Shown here piece after piece: positions 49,702-58,739 of a stretch of 64,000 nt of DNA. Source of the DNA: Gymnodinialimonas ulvae. GTDB lineage: Bacteria; Pseudomonadota; Alphaproteobacteria; Rhodobacterales; Rhodobacteraceae. The translations under genes were made by a program, and so were the position numbers. The notes beneath the pieces are model-generated. The model saw nothing but the letters and a program-made list of their open reading frames with translations. It did not search any database and was not told where the DNA came from. The stretch spans positions 1,240,001 through 1,304,000 of the forward strand of contig NZ_JBBIFX010000001.1 in NCBI RefSeq assembly GCF_037543845.1. The letters run 5' to 3'. The stretch's first letter is position 1; every line of letters starts with the position of its first letter.

Positions 49702-51582
49702 ATGAGCAAGTTCAACCCCTCCGACAATCCCGCAGATCCGTTCAAGAAGGCTCTGGCCGAGGCGACACGGGTGATGGCCGATGACCCTGAACTGGCGGTG
49801 ACCTATACAGTCGACCCGCCGGGCCTGTCCGGCGATAGCGTGCGCCTGCCACAAGTAAGCCGCCGCATGACGCGCGAAGAGGTCCTTCTGGCGCGCGGGA
49901 CAGCCGACGCATTGGCGCTGCGTCACAAGTACCACGATCAGGGCACCGCTGCGCGGTATGCACCGCAAGGCGCGATGGCACGCGACCTTATGGAAGCAAT
50001 GGAAACCGCCCGTTGCGAGGCGATGGGCGCACGCGACATGCCGGGCACGGCGGGCAATATCGACGCCAAGATCGGCTCGGACGCGCGGCGCAAGGGCTAT
50101 GGCGATATCAGCGATGCCGCCGATGCGCCTCTGGCCACAGCCGCGGGCTACCTGATCCGGCACCTCGCAACCGGGCGCGAAATGCCCGCCGAGGCCGCCA
50201 ATGTCATGGAGCTTTGGCGCGGATTTATCGAGGATCGTTGCGACGGGACGTTGGGAAACCTGCAAGAGGTTTTGTCCGACCAGACTGGGTTCGCCAGACT
50301 TGCGCGGCAGTTGATTGACGATCTGGGTTATGGCGATCAGTTGGGCGATGACCCCGACGACATGGACGACGAAGCCGATGAAGAGGCGGGCGAGGATCAG
50401 GAAGAGGATCAGCCCGACTCGACCGGCGACGATGACGATCAGGACGAGGAGGCAGAAGCCTCGCCCGAGCGCAGTCAGGAAGAGCAGCAGGACGCCAGTC
50501 AGGCCCAGGTCGAGATGGACGATCAGGGCGACAGCGAAGAGATGGAAGAGCAGGAATTGCCCGACGGCGAGGCCCCGCTTGAGCCACCGCCCCCTGCCCC
50601 GCATTCCGAGGCCGACCCCGGGTATGTCGTGTTTTCCACCGACAATGACGAGGAAATCGCCGCCGAAGATCTGGCCGAGGCGCAGGAGCTTGAACGCCTG
50701 CGGGCCTATCTGGATCAGCAGTTGGAGCCGTTGAAGGGGGCCGTTTCGCGCCTGGCCAATAAGTTGCAGCGCCGCCTGCAGGCGCAACAGAACCGGTCGT
50801 GGGAGTTCGACAAGGAAGAGGGCATTCTTGATGCCGGGCGTCTGGCCCGTGTGGTGGCGAACCCGACCACGCCGCTGAGCTTCAAGATCGAGCATGACAC
50901 CGAGTTCCGCGACACGTGTGTGACGCTTTTGTTGGACAATTCCGGCTCGATGCGGGGGCGGCCGATTTCCATTGCGGCAATCTGCGCCGATGTTCTGGCG
51001 CGCACGCTGGAGCGCTGTGGCGTGAAGGTGGAGATCCTGGGCTTTACCACACGGGCGTGGAAGGGCGGCAAGGCACGAGAGGAATGGCTTGGACAAGGGC
51101 GCCCGCAACAACCCGGGCGCCTGAACGATCTGCGCCATATCGTATACAAATCGGCGGATGCGCCGTGGCGACGGGTGCGCGATAACCTTGGCCTGATGAT
51201 GAAAGAAGGCCTGCTGAAAGAAAACATCGACGGTGAGGCGCTGGAATGGGCCCATCGGCGGATGGCGGGGCGGCCCGAGGCGCGCAAGATCCTGATGGTG
51301 ATCTCGGACGGTGCACCGGTCGATGACAGCACTTTGTCGGTGAACCCGGCCAATTACCTTGAAAAGCACCTGCGCGATGTGATCGCGATGGTTGAGAAAC
51401 GCCGCGCGGTGGAGCTGCTGGCGATCGGGATCGGCCATGACGTCACGCGCTATTACGAGCGCGCGGTCACGATCACCGATGCGGAGCAACTGGCCGGTGC
51501 GATCACGGAACAGCTGGCCTCCTTGTTCGACACCGACCCGCGCGCGCGGGCACGGGTGATGGGGATCCGCAGGGCCGGCTAG
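49702..51582 (+). CDS. cobT: Cobaltochelatase subunit CobT
   Basis: 626 residues, usual length. The N-terminal helical region (1-210) is followed by a very acidic linker (about 215-310, long Asp/Glu runs) and a von Willebrand A domain (about 400-626). The MIDAS motif is LLDNSGSMRGRPIS near 410-423, with later metal-loop residues in LMVISDGAPVDD. CobT forms a ring complex with CobS that drives cobalt insertion by CobN. CobS is encoded 3.9 kb upstream on the same strand; CobN is not in the window. Confidence 0.97.
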   Translation: MSKFNPSDNPADPFKKALAEATRVMADDPELAVTYTVDPPGLSGDSVRLPQVSRRMTREEVLLARGTADALALRHKYHDQGTAARYAPQGAMARDLMEAMETARCEAMGARDMPGTAGNIDAKIGSDARRKGYGDISDAADAPLATAAGYLIRHLATGREMPAEAANVMELWRGFIEDRCDGTLGNLQEVLSDQTGFARLARQLIDDLGYGDQLGDDPDDMDDEADEEAGEDQEEDQPDSTGDDDDQDEEAEASPERSQEEQQDASQAQVEMDDQGDSEEMEEQELPDGEAPLEPPPPAPHSEADPGYVVFSTDNDEEIAAEDLAEAQELERLRAYLDQQLEPLKGAVSRLANKLQRRLQAQQNRSWEFDKEEGILDAGRLARVVANPTTPLSFKIEHDTEFRDTCVTLLLDNSGSMRGRPISIAAICADVLARTLERCGVKVEILGFTTRAWKGGKAREEWLGQGRPQQPGRLNDLRHIVYKSADAPWRRVRDNLGLMMKEGLLKENIDGEALEWAHRRMAGRPEARKILMVISDGAPVDDSTLSVNPANYLEKHLRDVIAMVEKRRAVELLAIGIGHDVTRYYERAVTITDAEQLAGAITEQLASLFDTDPRARARVMGIRRAG

Positions 51583-51613
51583 CGATTGCGCCGGCTGCGC
51601 CGTCGCCGGGGGG

Positions 51614-51634
51614 CAATTTTCCAAGGGAAAATTG
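51614..51634. repeat. Perfect 9-bp hairpin after cobT
   Basis: CAATTTTCC (51614-51622) and GGAAAATTG (51626-51634) form a perfect stem with a 3-nt loop, 32 bases after the cobT stop. There is no T-run after it. It could be a transcript-end stabiliser or a protein-binding site. Confidence 0.6.
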
Positions 51635-51690
51635 GGGCACCGTGGCGGGCGGAGCGCACCCGACGGGGGTTGGGACATGTTGATATGTCG

Positions 51691-51724
51691 GAGCCTCCGG
51701 CGGAGGTTTTTCTGGCAAGATGAA
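51691..51724 (+). terminator. Terminator-like copy of the GC-hairpin element after cobT
   Basis: CCTCC-GGC-GGAGG (51694-51706) is followed by TTTTTCT and an A/G-rich tail ending AAGATGAAG. The hairpin plus T-run makes a plausible terminator for cobT. The whole stretch is also the third copy of the element seen at 8808-8841 and 23741-23803. It ends about 50 bases before the next ATG. Confidence 0.65.
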
Positions 51725-51772
51725 GGGGCACGCGCGCCGCGTCTCGGCGCGCCCCGTGTTCGGGAGAGGTCG

Positions 51773-53575
51773 ATGTTTCAGAGTTTTGAGGCGACAACGC
51801 GTCCGGAGGATGGGATTGCGCGGCTTACGGCGATGCGGGCGCATCTGGCCGACGGTGGGCTCGACGGGTTTCTGGTGCCGCGTGCGGATGCCCATCAGGG
51901 CGAATATGTTGCGGGTTGTGACGAGCGGTTGGCGTGGCTGACCGGGTTCACCGGGTCGGCGGGGTTTGCGGCCGTGTTGCCGGAGATTGCGGGGGTCTTC
52001 GTCGACGGGCGCTACCGCGTGCAGGTGCGCGCGGAGGTGGCGGATGTGTTCACACCCGTGCCTTGGCCGGAGACGCGCCTGGAGGATTGGTTGATCGAGA
52101 TGTGCCCGGGCGGTGGCAAGATCGGATTCGATCCGTGGCTGCATACCGAGGCGGAGATCGCGCGTCTGGGCAAGGCGTTGTCGCCGCATCAGATTACCCT
52201 GAGCCCAGAGGCAAATGCCGTTGACGCGATCTGGACGGATCGGCCCGAGCGCCCCGACGGTGCGGCGCGCCCCTATCCGGAGGCCCTCGCGGGGCAGAGC
52301 AGTGCGGCCAAACGCGCGGGCCTTGTGGAGGTGATGAACGCCGATGGCGACGCGGCTGTGGTGCTGACGCTGCCGGATTCAATCAATTGGCTGTTGAACA
52401 TTCGAGGGCAGGATCTGAAGCGGCTTCCGGTATTGCAGAGCTTTGCGATCGTGACGGCAGACGGGCGGGTGCAGGTGTTTTGCGATCCGGGAAAACTGGA
52501 CGATATCGCGCTTGATGAGGCCGTTTGCGTCGCCGATTGGCAGGCGTTTATCCCCGCCATGGCCGCACTCAACGGGCCGGTCCGGATCGATCCCGACAGC
52601 GCGCCGCGCGCGGTGTTCGCCGCCGTCGAGGAGGCGGGCCTTGAGGTTCACAGGGCGCAGGACCCGTGCCTTTTGCCGAAAGCGCGCAAGTCCGAGGCCG
52701 AAATTGCCGGGACAACTCAGGCACATCTGCGCGACGGTGTGGCTGTTGCGCGGTTCCTACATTGGTTCGACGCGGCTGCATCGAGCGGGGCGCTGACCGA
52801 GATCGACGTGGCGCAGAAGCTGGAGCAGTTCCGCGTGGAGACCGGGGCGCTCAAGGACCTGTCGTTCGACACGATCGCAGGGGCCGGTCCAAACGGGGCC
52901 ATCGTGCATTACCGCGTGACCGAAGGGACCAATGCGCCGCTCATGCCGGGGCAGTTGTTCCTGATCGACAGCGGCGCGCAATATGAGGACGGCACCACCG
53001 ATATCACCCGCACGCTGCCCGTGGGCGATGTCGGTGCGCAAGAACGGGAGTGTTTCACGCTGGTCCTGAAGGGGATGATCGCGATCCATCGCGCGCGCTT
53101 TCCCGAGGGTGTGGCCGGTGCGCATCTGGATGCGCTCGCGCGGGCGCCGCTTTGGGCGACGGGGCGTGATTACGACCATGGCACCGGCCATGGCGTGGGC
53201 GTCTACCTGAGCGTACATGAGGGGCCGCAACGCCTGTCGCGGGCCGGGCGCGTGCCGTTTGAACCGGGAATGATCCTGTCGAATGAGCCGGGGTATTACC
53301 GGGAGGGCGCGTTCGGCATCCGGATCGAAAACCTGATCCACGTGGTGGAGGCCCCCGAGGGCGCGGATGCGCATCGCAAGATGCTGGCCTTCGAGACATT
53401 GACCTTTGCGCCCATCAACAGGCACCTGATCGAGGCGGCGCTGCTTGGCCCGGACGAACGCGACTGGCTTGATGGCTACCACGCGGCGGTTCGCACAAAG
53501 ATCGGGCCGCGGCTTCTGGCGGAGGGGCATGCGGAGACGGAGACGTGGCTTCAAAAGGCCTGCGCACCGATCTGA
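51773..53575 (+). CDS. Xaa-Pro aminopeptidase (aminopeptidase P family, M24)
   Basis: 600 residues from ATG 51773, preceded by GGGAGAGG. It is the long APP form with two creatinase-like N-terminal domains (about 1-310; DGFLVPRADAHQGEYV, WLTGFTGSAG) and a pita-bread catalytic domain (about 315-540). Metal ligands are seen in LIDSGAQYEDGTTDITRT (two Asp), the GTGHGVGVYLSVHEGP His, SNEPGYY (Glu) and IENLIHV (Glu). It removes the N-terminal residue of peptides with Pro in position two. It is cytosolic, with no signal peptide. It follows cobT but is separated by a terminator-like hairpin. Confidence 0.95.
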   Translation: MFQSFEATTRPEDGIARLTAMRAHLADGGLDGFLVPRADAHQGEYVAGCDERLAWLTGFTGSAGFAAVLPEIAGVFVDGRYRVQVRAEVADVFTPVPWPETRLEDWLIEMCPGGGKIGFDPWLHTEAEIARLGKALSPHQITLSPEANAVDAIWTDRPERPDGAARPYPEALAGQSSAAKRAGLVEVMNADGDAAVVLTLPDSINWLLNIRGQDLKRLPVLQSFAIVTADGRVQVFCDPGKLDDIALDEAVCVADWQAFIPAMAALNGPVRIDPDSAPRAVFAAVEEAGLEVHRAQDPCLLPKARKSEAEIAGTTQAHLRDGVAVARFLHWFDAAASSGALTEIDVAQKLEQFRVETGALKDLSFDTIAGAGPNGAIVHYRVTEGTNAPLMPGQLFLIDSGAQYEDGTTDITRTLPVGDVGAQERECFTLVLKGMIAIHRARFPEGVAGAHLDALARAPLWATGRDYDHGTGHGVGVYLSVHEGPQRLSRAGRVPFEPGMILSNEPGYYREGAFGIRIENLIHVVEAPEGADAHRKMLAFETLTFAPINRHLIEAALLGPDERDWLDGYHAAVRTKIGPRLLAEGHAETETWLQKACAPI

Positions 53576-53682
53576 TCGACGGGCCTGACAGAACGCGCGG
53601 CGCAGGTTGACACAGCGCCCTTGTGCCCACCCGTCGCCAGGGGATAAAAGCACCTTTCATCACCGCTTTGGGGAGGTTCAGC

Positions 53683-54024
53683 ATGGCAGACCATATCAAA
53701 ATCCGTCCGGCATCGGGCACTTGGGTCGTGCGGGCCAGCGGTGCTGTTCTGGGCGAAAGTGCAAATGCGCTGGAACTGACCGAGGGCACCTATCCGCCGG
53801 TGATCTACTTCCCGCGCGAAGACATCGGGATGAGCTTTCTGGAGCAGACCAGTTCGACGACGCGGTGCCCGCACAAGGGCGCCGCGACCTACTTCACCGT
53901 GTCCGGTCCCGATGGAGAGGCCGTGGACGCGGCGTGGAGCTATGAGACGCCGTTGGAGGACGTCACGGCCATCGCGGGCTACATCGCGTTCTATTCGGAT
54001 CGTGTGGCAGTCGAAAAGCTTTAG
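53683..54024 (+). CDS. DUF427 domain-containing protein
   Basis: 113 residues from ATG 53683 with GGGAGG about nine bases upstream. The whole length is one DUF427 domain: IRPASGTWVVRASGAVLGES, PPVIYFPREDIGMSFLE, and the conserved TTRCPHKGAATYF followed by AAWSYETPL. The CPHKG motif with its Cys and His is the best-conserved part of the family and suggests a metal or ligand site. Function is unknown. It is convergent with the next gene (11-base gap). Confidence 0.9.
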   Translation: MADHIKIRPASGTWVVRASGAVLGESANALELTEGTYPPVIYFPREDIGMSFLEQTSSTTRCPHKGAATYFTVSGPDGEAVDAAWSYETPLEDVTAIAGYIAFYSDRVAVEKL

Positions 54025-54035
54025 AAGCATGCGCC

Positions 54036-55103
54036 CTAGCGCGACAGCATGAAGCCCAGGCGGCCACCGTTCAAAACACTCAAAAACACCTCATACGCGG
54101 CGTTGGTGGCTGCGCCATCCTCGCCCCAATCGCTGCGCATGGTGACGGTGACGCTGCGCGCATCCGCGGTGATTTCAGGGTCCGCCGGGGACGGCAATTC
54201 CGACAGAACCGGCCAAGCCTCGCGAAGGTTGTCTGCGAAGGCCTCGGCATCGCGGCCCTCTTCCAGCAACAGGACCATCGCTGCGCCTTCGGTCTCGCGG
54301 TTTGCGTAATCGGCAAGGGCCAGCGCCTCGATCGGGCCGCTTTCCGCACCGGCCACCGGCACCTCGGCCCCGTTGCGCAACCAGCATCGCACCGACACCA
54401 GCCCGCCCAGATTGCCAACCCGCCGCAAGCCGTTGATCACGGCCTGCGCATCCGCGCGTTGAGCCAGCGTTGACCCGCTTGGCGAGATCACCATATCAAG
54501 CGCCGGCCACCCCGTCGCCCAGATCGCGCGATCGCCGATGAACGCCACCCGAAGCGGCAGGCCCAGATCGCCGCCGAACGGGTTGGAGGCGTCCCGCCGC
54601 TCGGGGCTGGGTTCGAAATCCGCCTCTCCGGTCCACATCACGGGCGCGCCGCCGCGGATCTCTTCGGTCAGGCCGCGGACGTAGAGCGCGCCGCGCAGGC
54701 GCATTTCACTGTCGGGGAAGATGTCCATCGCGCCAACGCGGGCCACACCCTGCGCCACCTCCCAGGTGTTGACCCAATCGCTGGCCTGCAGTCCGATGGC
54801 GGCCCGCAGCGCGGCATCCTCGCTGGCGGCGATGACGGCCCGCTGGTTCGGAGCCGCGGAACGCAGGGCTGCAAAACGGTTGGGCGTGTTGGGATTGCGA
54901 CCGGCCTGCGCGCCGCGCACCGCGATCCAGCGTACCGCATCGCCGTTGCCAAAGCCTGCCACGATGGGCCCCTCGCCCGCTGCAAGCGCGGCCTCCGGCA
55001 CAAACCCCAGGGTACTTCGCAAGCGTTCCGCCGCACCTTGGGCCATGGCCCCGCTGGCGGAAAGGCTCAATACAATCGCACAAAAAAGAATCCGTTTCAT
55101 CAT
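54036..55103 (-). CDS. Secreted protein of unknown function
   Basis: 355 residues from ATG 55103 (ATG 55100 adjacent, TTG 55109 also possible). A signal peptide of about 20 residues ends SGAMAQG. The rest is a two-lobed alpha/beta protein without cofactor or catalytic motifs I recognise; it contains only one Cys (VRCWLRNG). The C-terminus reads VFLSVLNGGRLGFMLSR. It lies between a DUF427 gene (convergent) and the ClC gene (same strand, 59-base gap). Periplasmic location is inferred. Confidence 0.7.
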   Translation of the reverse strand: MMKRILFCAIVLSLSASGAMAQGAAERLRSTLGFVPEAALAAGEGPIVAGFGNGDAVRWIAVRGAQAGRNPNTPNRFAALRSAAPNQRAVIAASEDAALRAAIGLQASDWVNTWEVAQGVARVGAMDIFPDSEMRLRGALYVRGLTEEIRGGAPVMWTGEADFEPSPERRDASNPFGGDLGLPLRVAFIGDRAIWATGWPALDMVISPSGSTLAQRADAQAVINGLRRVGNLGGLVSVRCWLRNGAEVPVAGAESGPIEALALADYANRETEGAAMVLLLEEGRDAEAFADNLREAWPVLSELPSPADPEITADARSVTVTMRSDWGEDGAATNAAYEVFLSVLNGGRLGFMLSR

Positions 55104-55162
55104 GGTCAAAGCATGCCGCGCCTTTGCGAAATCGCCAAAGAAAAATTGTGTTTCCGGATGGT

Positions 55163-56851
55163 TCAGGAATGCTCTTCCGCAGCCGTCGCCGCCAGCGCGC
55201 GATTGTAGGCCTTGAGCGCATCGACATGGAACAGCGCCCCCTCCACCGCCGGCGCGCCCCCTTGCGGAGACAATTGCACCACCGGAATGAAGTCGAGCCC
55301 GGTACGGTCAAAGATCGGCAGGGCGCTTTCCAGCGTCGACTGGGTGTCGGTGAAGATGCCCTGCTCGATCAGGGTCAAGAGCCGGTCCTGCGGGGCGGCG
55401 TTTTCATGGGCCATCGGGCGCATCACATTGCCGACGCGGAACATGCTGAGCAGGTAGGCCTGCGGCCCCGCGGCGAGGTGGATGTTGCGGCGTTCAAGCT
55501 GCGTCAGGAAGAAGGACCGGTGCACCATCTTGGTAGAGATTGCCGTGGACATCGACACGGCGACCATCACGGCCAGCCCGGTCTGCCAGTCGCCGGTGAG
55601 TTCGAACACGATCAGCGTCGTTGAAATCGGTGCGCCCAAAACCGCCGCCGCGACCGCGCCCATGCCCGCCAGCGCATAGAGCGTCTCGGAACCGGAGACG
55701 TCGGGGAAGATGCCGGTGGCCACCAGGCCAAACGCCAGCCCCATGATCGCTCCGATCATCAGCGACGGCGAGAACACCCCGCCCCCCATGCGCCCGGCAA
55801 TGGTGATGGCCGCCGCAATCGCCTTGAGGATTGCAAAAACCACCGCCTCCCACAGCAGCAATTCCCCGGTCAGCGCGGCGGAGGTGGTCTCGTAGCCAAC
55901 GCCGATGATATGCGGGAACCAGATTGCGATGCCCCCCAGCAACAGCCCCGCAATCGCCGGACGCAGCCAGCGCGGCAGGTTGATCCGGTTTTGCAGGGCG
56001 GTGCCCATATCCTCGGCCCAGAAGGTGCCGCGCATGAACAACACGGCCACGAAACCGCTGAAGATGCCGAGCAGAAGGAAGGCGGGCAGTTCGACGTAAA
56101 ATTGCAGCATCTCGTCGTTGACCAGCATGAATTCGGTCACGTTGCCGAATTCGATCCGGTTGATGATCGTGCCCGCAGCGCTCGCGATGACAATAGGGGC
56201 GAAGGCGTGTACCGCAAAATGGCGCAGCACGACCTCCAGCGCAAAGATCGCGCCCGCGATGGGGGCATTGAAGCTTGCCGATACGGCGGCGGCCACGGCG
56301 CAGCCCAGAAGGTCACGCCCGGTGATCCCGTCCGCCTTGATCCAGATCGAAATCTTCGATGAGATCACGGCGGCAAGGTGTACCACCGGCCCTTCCCGCC
56401 CGCTTGACCCGCCGGAGCCAAGCGTGATCAGCGACGCCAGCGCCGAGGCCAGGCCCGCGCGCCCCTCCACCCGGCCATCGTTCAGGGCCGCGCCCTCGAT
56501 CACGTCGGCGACCGAGCGCACGCGTCCGTCGGGGGTGAAACGGTGCAAGATGAGGCCAACGACCAGTCCGCCGCAGACCGGGATGATCAGGATCATCCAC
56601 CACGGCAGGCTTTCGGCGAAGGAGTGCAGCATGCGCACGTCCTCGACCCCGTAAAGCGTGGTTTGCAACCACGAGATGCCTTTGCGGAACAGCAATGCGG
56701 CAAAGCCCGCCAGAACGCCGATGATCAAGGCGATCAGCCAGAACTGGAACTGGCTTGGGCCCTTTTCCAGCAGAAGCGCCCAGGCCCCGCGCGCGCCCAC
56801 AGCCGCCCGGTGGGCCTGCTGTTGGAGATATCCGCGCGTCGGTTCGGCCAC
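55163..56851 (-). CDS. ClC-family chloride channel/antiporter
   Basis: 562 residues; the start is a GTG at 56851. The ClC pore signatures are GSGGSSGREGPVVH, with the gating Glu in GREGP, and ASFNAPIAGAIFALE. IGVGYE is near the expected Tyr region and GRMGGGVFSPSLMIGA is also present. About ten to twelve membrane helices run to residue 440. The cytoplasmic tail (about 460-562) resembles a CBS-type region (VMRPMAHENAAPQDRLLTLIEQ). The gating Glu being present fits either a channel or a Cl-/H+ antiporter; the intracellular proton Glu was not resolved. It follows recN on the same strand. Confidence 0.93.
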   Translation of the reverse strand: MAEPTRGYLQQQAHRAAVGARGAWALLLEKGPSQFQFWLIALIIGVLAGFAALLFRKGISWLQTTLYGVEDVRMLHSFAESLPWWMILIIPVCGGLVVGLILHRFTPDGRVRSVADVIEGAALNDGRVEGRAGLASALASLITLGSGGSSGREGPVVHLAAVISSKISIWIKADGITGRDLLGCAVAAAVSASFNAPIAGAIFALEVVLRHFAVHAFAPIVIASAAGTIINRIEFGNVTEFMLVNDEMLQFYVELPAFLLLGIFSGFVAVLFMRGTFWAEDMGTALQNRINLPRWLRPAIAGLLLGGIAIWFPHIIGVGYETTSAALTGELLLWEAVVFAILKAIAAAITIAGRMGGGVFSPSLMIGAIMGLAFGLVATGIFPDVSGSETLYALAGMGAVAAAVLGAPISTTLIVFELTGDWQTGLAVMVAVSMSTAISTKMVHRSFFLTQLERRNIHLAAGPQAYLLSMFRVGNVMRPMAHENAAPQDRLLTLIEQGIFTDTQSTLESALPIFDRTGLDFIPVVQLSPQGGAPAVEGALFHVDALKAYNRALAATAAEEHS

Positions 56852-57036
56852 GGTGGGCTCGCTTTCTGTTTGGCGCGGTGACGGCGTCCGAATGGGTTGC
56901 CCGGGCCCGGCATCCCGCGACCTGCCATTGTCCGGGGACAGGCCTCAAGTGGTAGACGAGGGCCAAGGCTTTGAAAACCCGGCATCTCTGCAATTCAGCG
57001 TTTCCGGCGTACGGCCCGGCGCCGGTGAAGCGCGCC

Positions 57037-58698
57037 CTAGCCTGCCGTGGCCCCGCCCAAAAGCGCGCGTGCGGCGTCCCGGGCGGCGTCGGTGATCGTG
57101 TCGCCGGCGACCATGCGGGCCACCTCGTCGACACGCTCTTCATCGGACAACGGCACCACGCGGCTGAAGGTGACGCCCTTCTCGACCGATTTCGCCACCT
57201 GCCAGTGATGCGCGCCCAGGGCCGCCACCTGCGGCGAGTGGGTGACGACCAGCACCTGCCCCTCGGCGGCAAGCGACGATAGGCGACGACCGACGGCATC
57301 GGCGGTGGCTCCACCCACGCCGCGGTCGATCTCGTCGAAGATCATCGTCAGGCCCGTGGCATCCGCCGTCAGACAGACCTTGAGCGCCAGTAGGAACCGC
57401 GACAGCTCGCCGCCCGACGCGATCCGGTTCAACGCGCCGGCCGGGGCGCCAGGGTTGGTGGCGACGGTGAAGGTGATCGCGTCGATGCCGTCGGGACCGG
57501 CGGGCGCGGCGTCGCGCCGGGTCTCGAACACCGCGCGCTCCATCTTCAGGGGGGCCAATTCGACGGCCATGGCTTTGTCGAGTTTGCTGGCCGCCGCGGC
57601 GCGCTTGGCGCTGAGCTGCTCGGCGACATCCGCGAAGGCAGCTTCGGCGGCGGTCAGGCGGGCCTGCAAATCCCCCAGCTCCGCTTCGCCGCCATCGAGG
57701 GCCGCAAGACGCCTGGACAAGGCCTTGGCCAAAACGGCCAGCTCATCGGCCAACACGTTGTGTTTGCGGGCCAGACCGCGCAGGGCGAACAGGCGTTCTT
57801 CGACCATTTCCAATTCAGACGGGTTGAATTCCAACCGTTCGGCAAAGGCCGCGACACCGGCCTGCGCGTCGCCCAGTTCCACCATCGCGCGCTCAAGGGC
57901 GGCCAGTGGGCCTTCCAGCTTGCCCTCGGCCTGATCGACGACCCCGTCGAGCCAACGCTGCGCATCGACGATCGCACCTTCGGCCCCGTTCAAGCCAAGC
58001 CCGTCAATGGCGCGGGCCACATCTTCGCGCATCTTTTCCGCGCCCTGCATGAGGCGGCGGCGGGTATCGAGTTCGGCCTCCTCGCCTTCGAGCGGGGCAA
58101 GCTTGTCCAATTCGGCCACCGAATGACGCAGAAATTCCTCCTCTGCGCGCATTTCGGCCAGGCGTACCTCGGCGGCGGTCAGTGCCTTTGCGGCGGCGGC
58201 CCTGTCGCGCCACGCGGCGGCAACCTTGGCGCGCAACGGGTCGAGCCCGCCAAAATCGTCCAGCATCGCGCGGTGGTTTTTCGGATCAAGCAGGCCCTTG
58301 TCATCCTGCTGCCCATGCAGCTCGACAAGGCAATCGGACAGAGCGCGCAGAACCTCACCCGAAGCACGGCGGTCGTTGACCCAGGCGGTCTTGCGGCCCT
58401 CGGGTGTGTTGATGCGGCGCAGGATCAATTCGTCGGACACCGGCAATCCGGCCTCCTCCAACACAGCGCGCGTGGGGTGGCCGGGGGACAGGTCGAACAC
58501 GGCCACCACTTCGCCCTGCTCGGCCCCGCTGCGCACCAGATCGGCGCGCCCACGCCAGCCCAAGACAAACCCCAACGAGTCGAGCAGGATCGACTTGCCC
58601 GCCCCGGTTTCCCCGGTCAGCACGTTGAGGCCGGGCTGAAACGCAAGTTCCAGCCGGTCGATGATCAACATGTCACGTATGTCGAGATGGCGCAGCAT
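57037..58698 (-). CDS. recN: DNA repair protein RecN
   Basis: 553 residues, normal length, ATG 58698. It is an SMC-like ATPase: it starts LRHLDIRDMLIIDRLEL, with Walker A LTGETGAGKSILLDSLGFVLG. Two long coiled-coil arms span about 160-370. The ABC signature is ASGGELSRFLLALK near 435 and Walker B is TMIFDEIDRGVGG. RecN binds single-stranded DNA at double-strand breaks and tethers ends during recombination. It is downstream of bamD with a 41-base gap and probably co-transcribed. No LexA-type site was identified before it. Confidence 0.97.
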   Translation of the reverse strand: MLRHLDIRDMLIIDRLELAFQPGLNVLTGETGAGKSILLDSLGFVLGWRGRADLVRSGAEQGEVVAVFDLSPGHPTRAVLEEAGLPVSDELILRRINTPEGRKTAWVNDRRASGEVLRALSDCLVELHGQQDDKGLLDPKNHRAMLDDFGGLDPLRAKVAAAWRDRAAAAKALTAAEVRLAEMRAEEEFLRHSVAELDKLAPLEGEEAELDTRRRLMQGAEKMREDVARAIDGLGLNGAEGAIVDAQRWLDGVVDQAEGKLEGPLAALERAMVELGDAQAGVAAFAERLEFNPSELEMVEERLFALRGLARKHNVLADELAVLAKALSRRLAALDGGEAELGDLQARLTAAEAAFADVAEQLSAKRAAAASKLDKAMAVELAPLKMERAVFETRRDAAPAGPDGIDAITFTVATNPGAPAGALNRIASGGELSRFLLALKVCLTADATGLTMIFDEIDRGVGGATADAVGRRLSSLAAEGQVLVVTHSPQVAALGAHHWQVAKSVEKGVTFSRVVPLSDEERVDEVARMVAGDTITDAARDAARALLGGATAG

Positions 58699-58739
58699 GG
58701 GTCAGCCCGTCGGGTGGGGCTGCCCCCACCGCTTGCACA

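Noticed and set aside
49597..51678. 693-codon minus-strand frame opposite cobT
   Set aside because: cobT is unmistakable on the plus strand; the antisense frame has no ribosome-binding site or domain.
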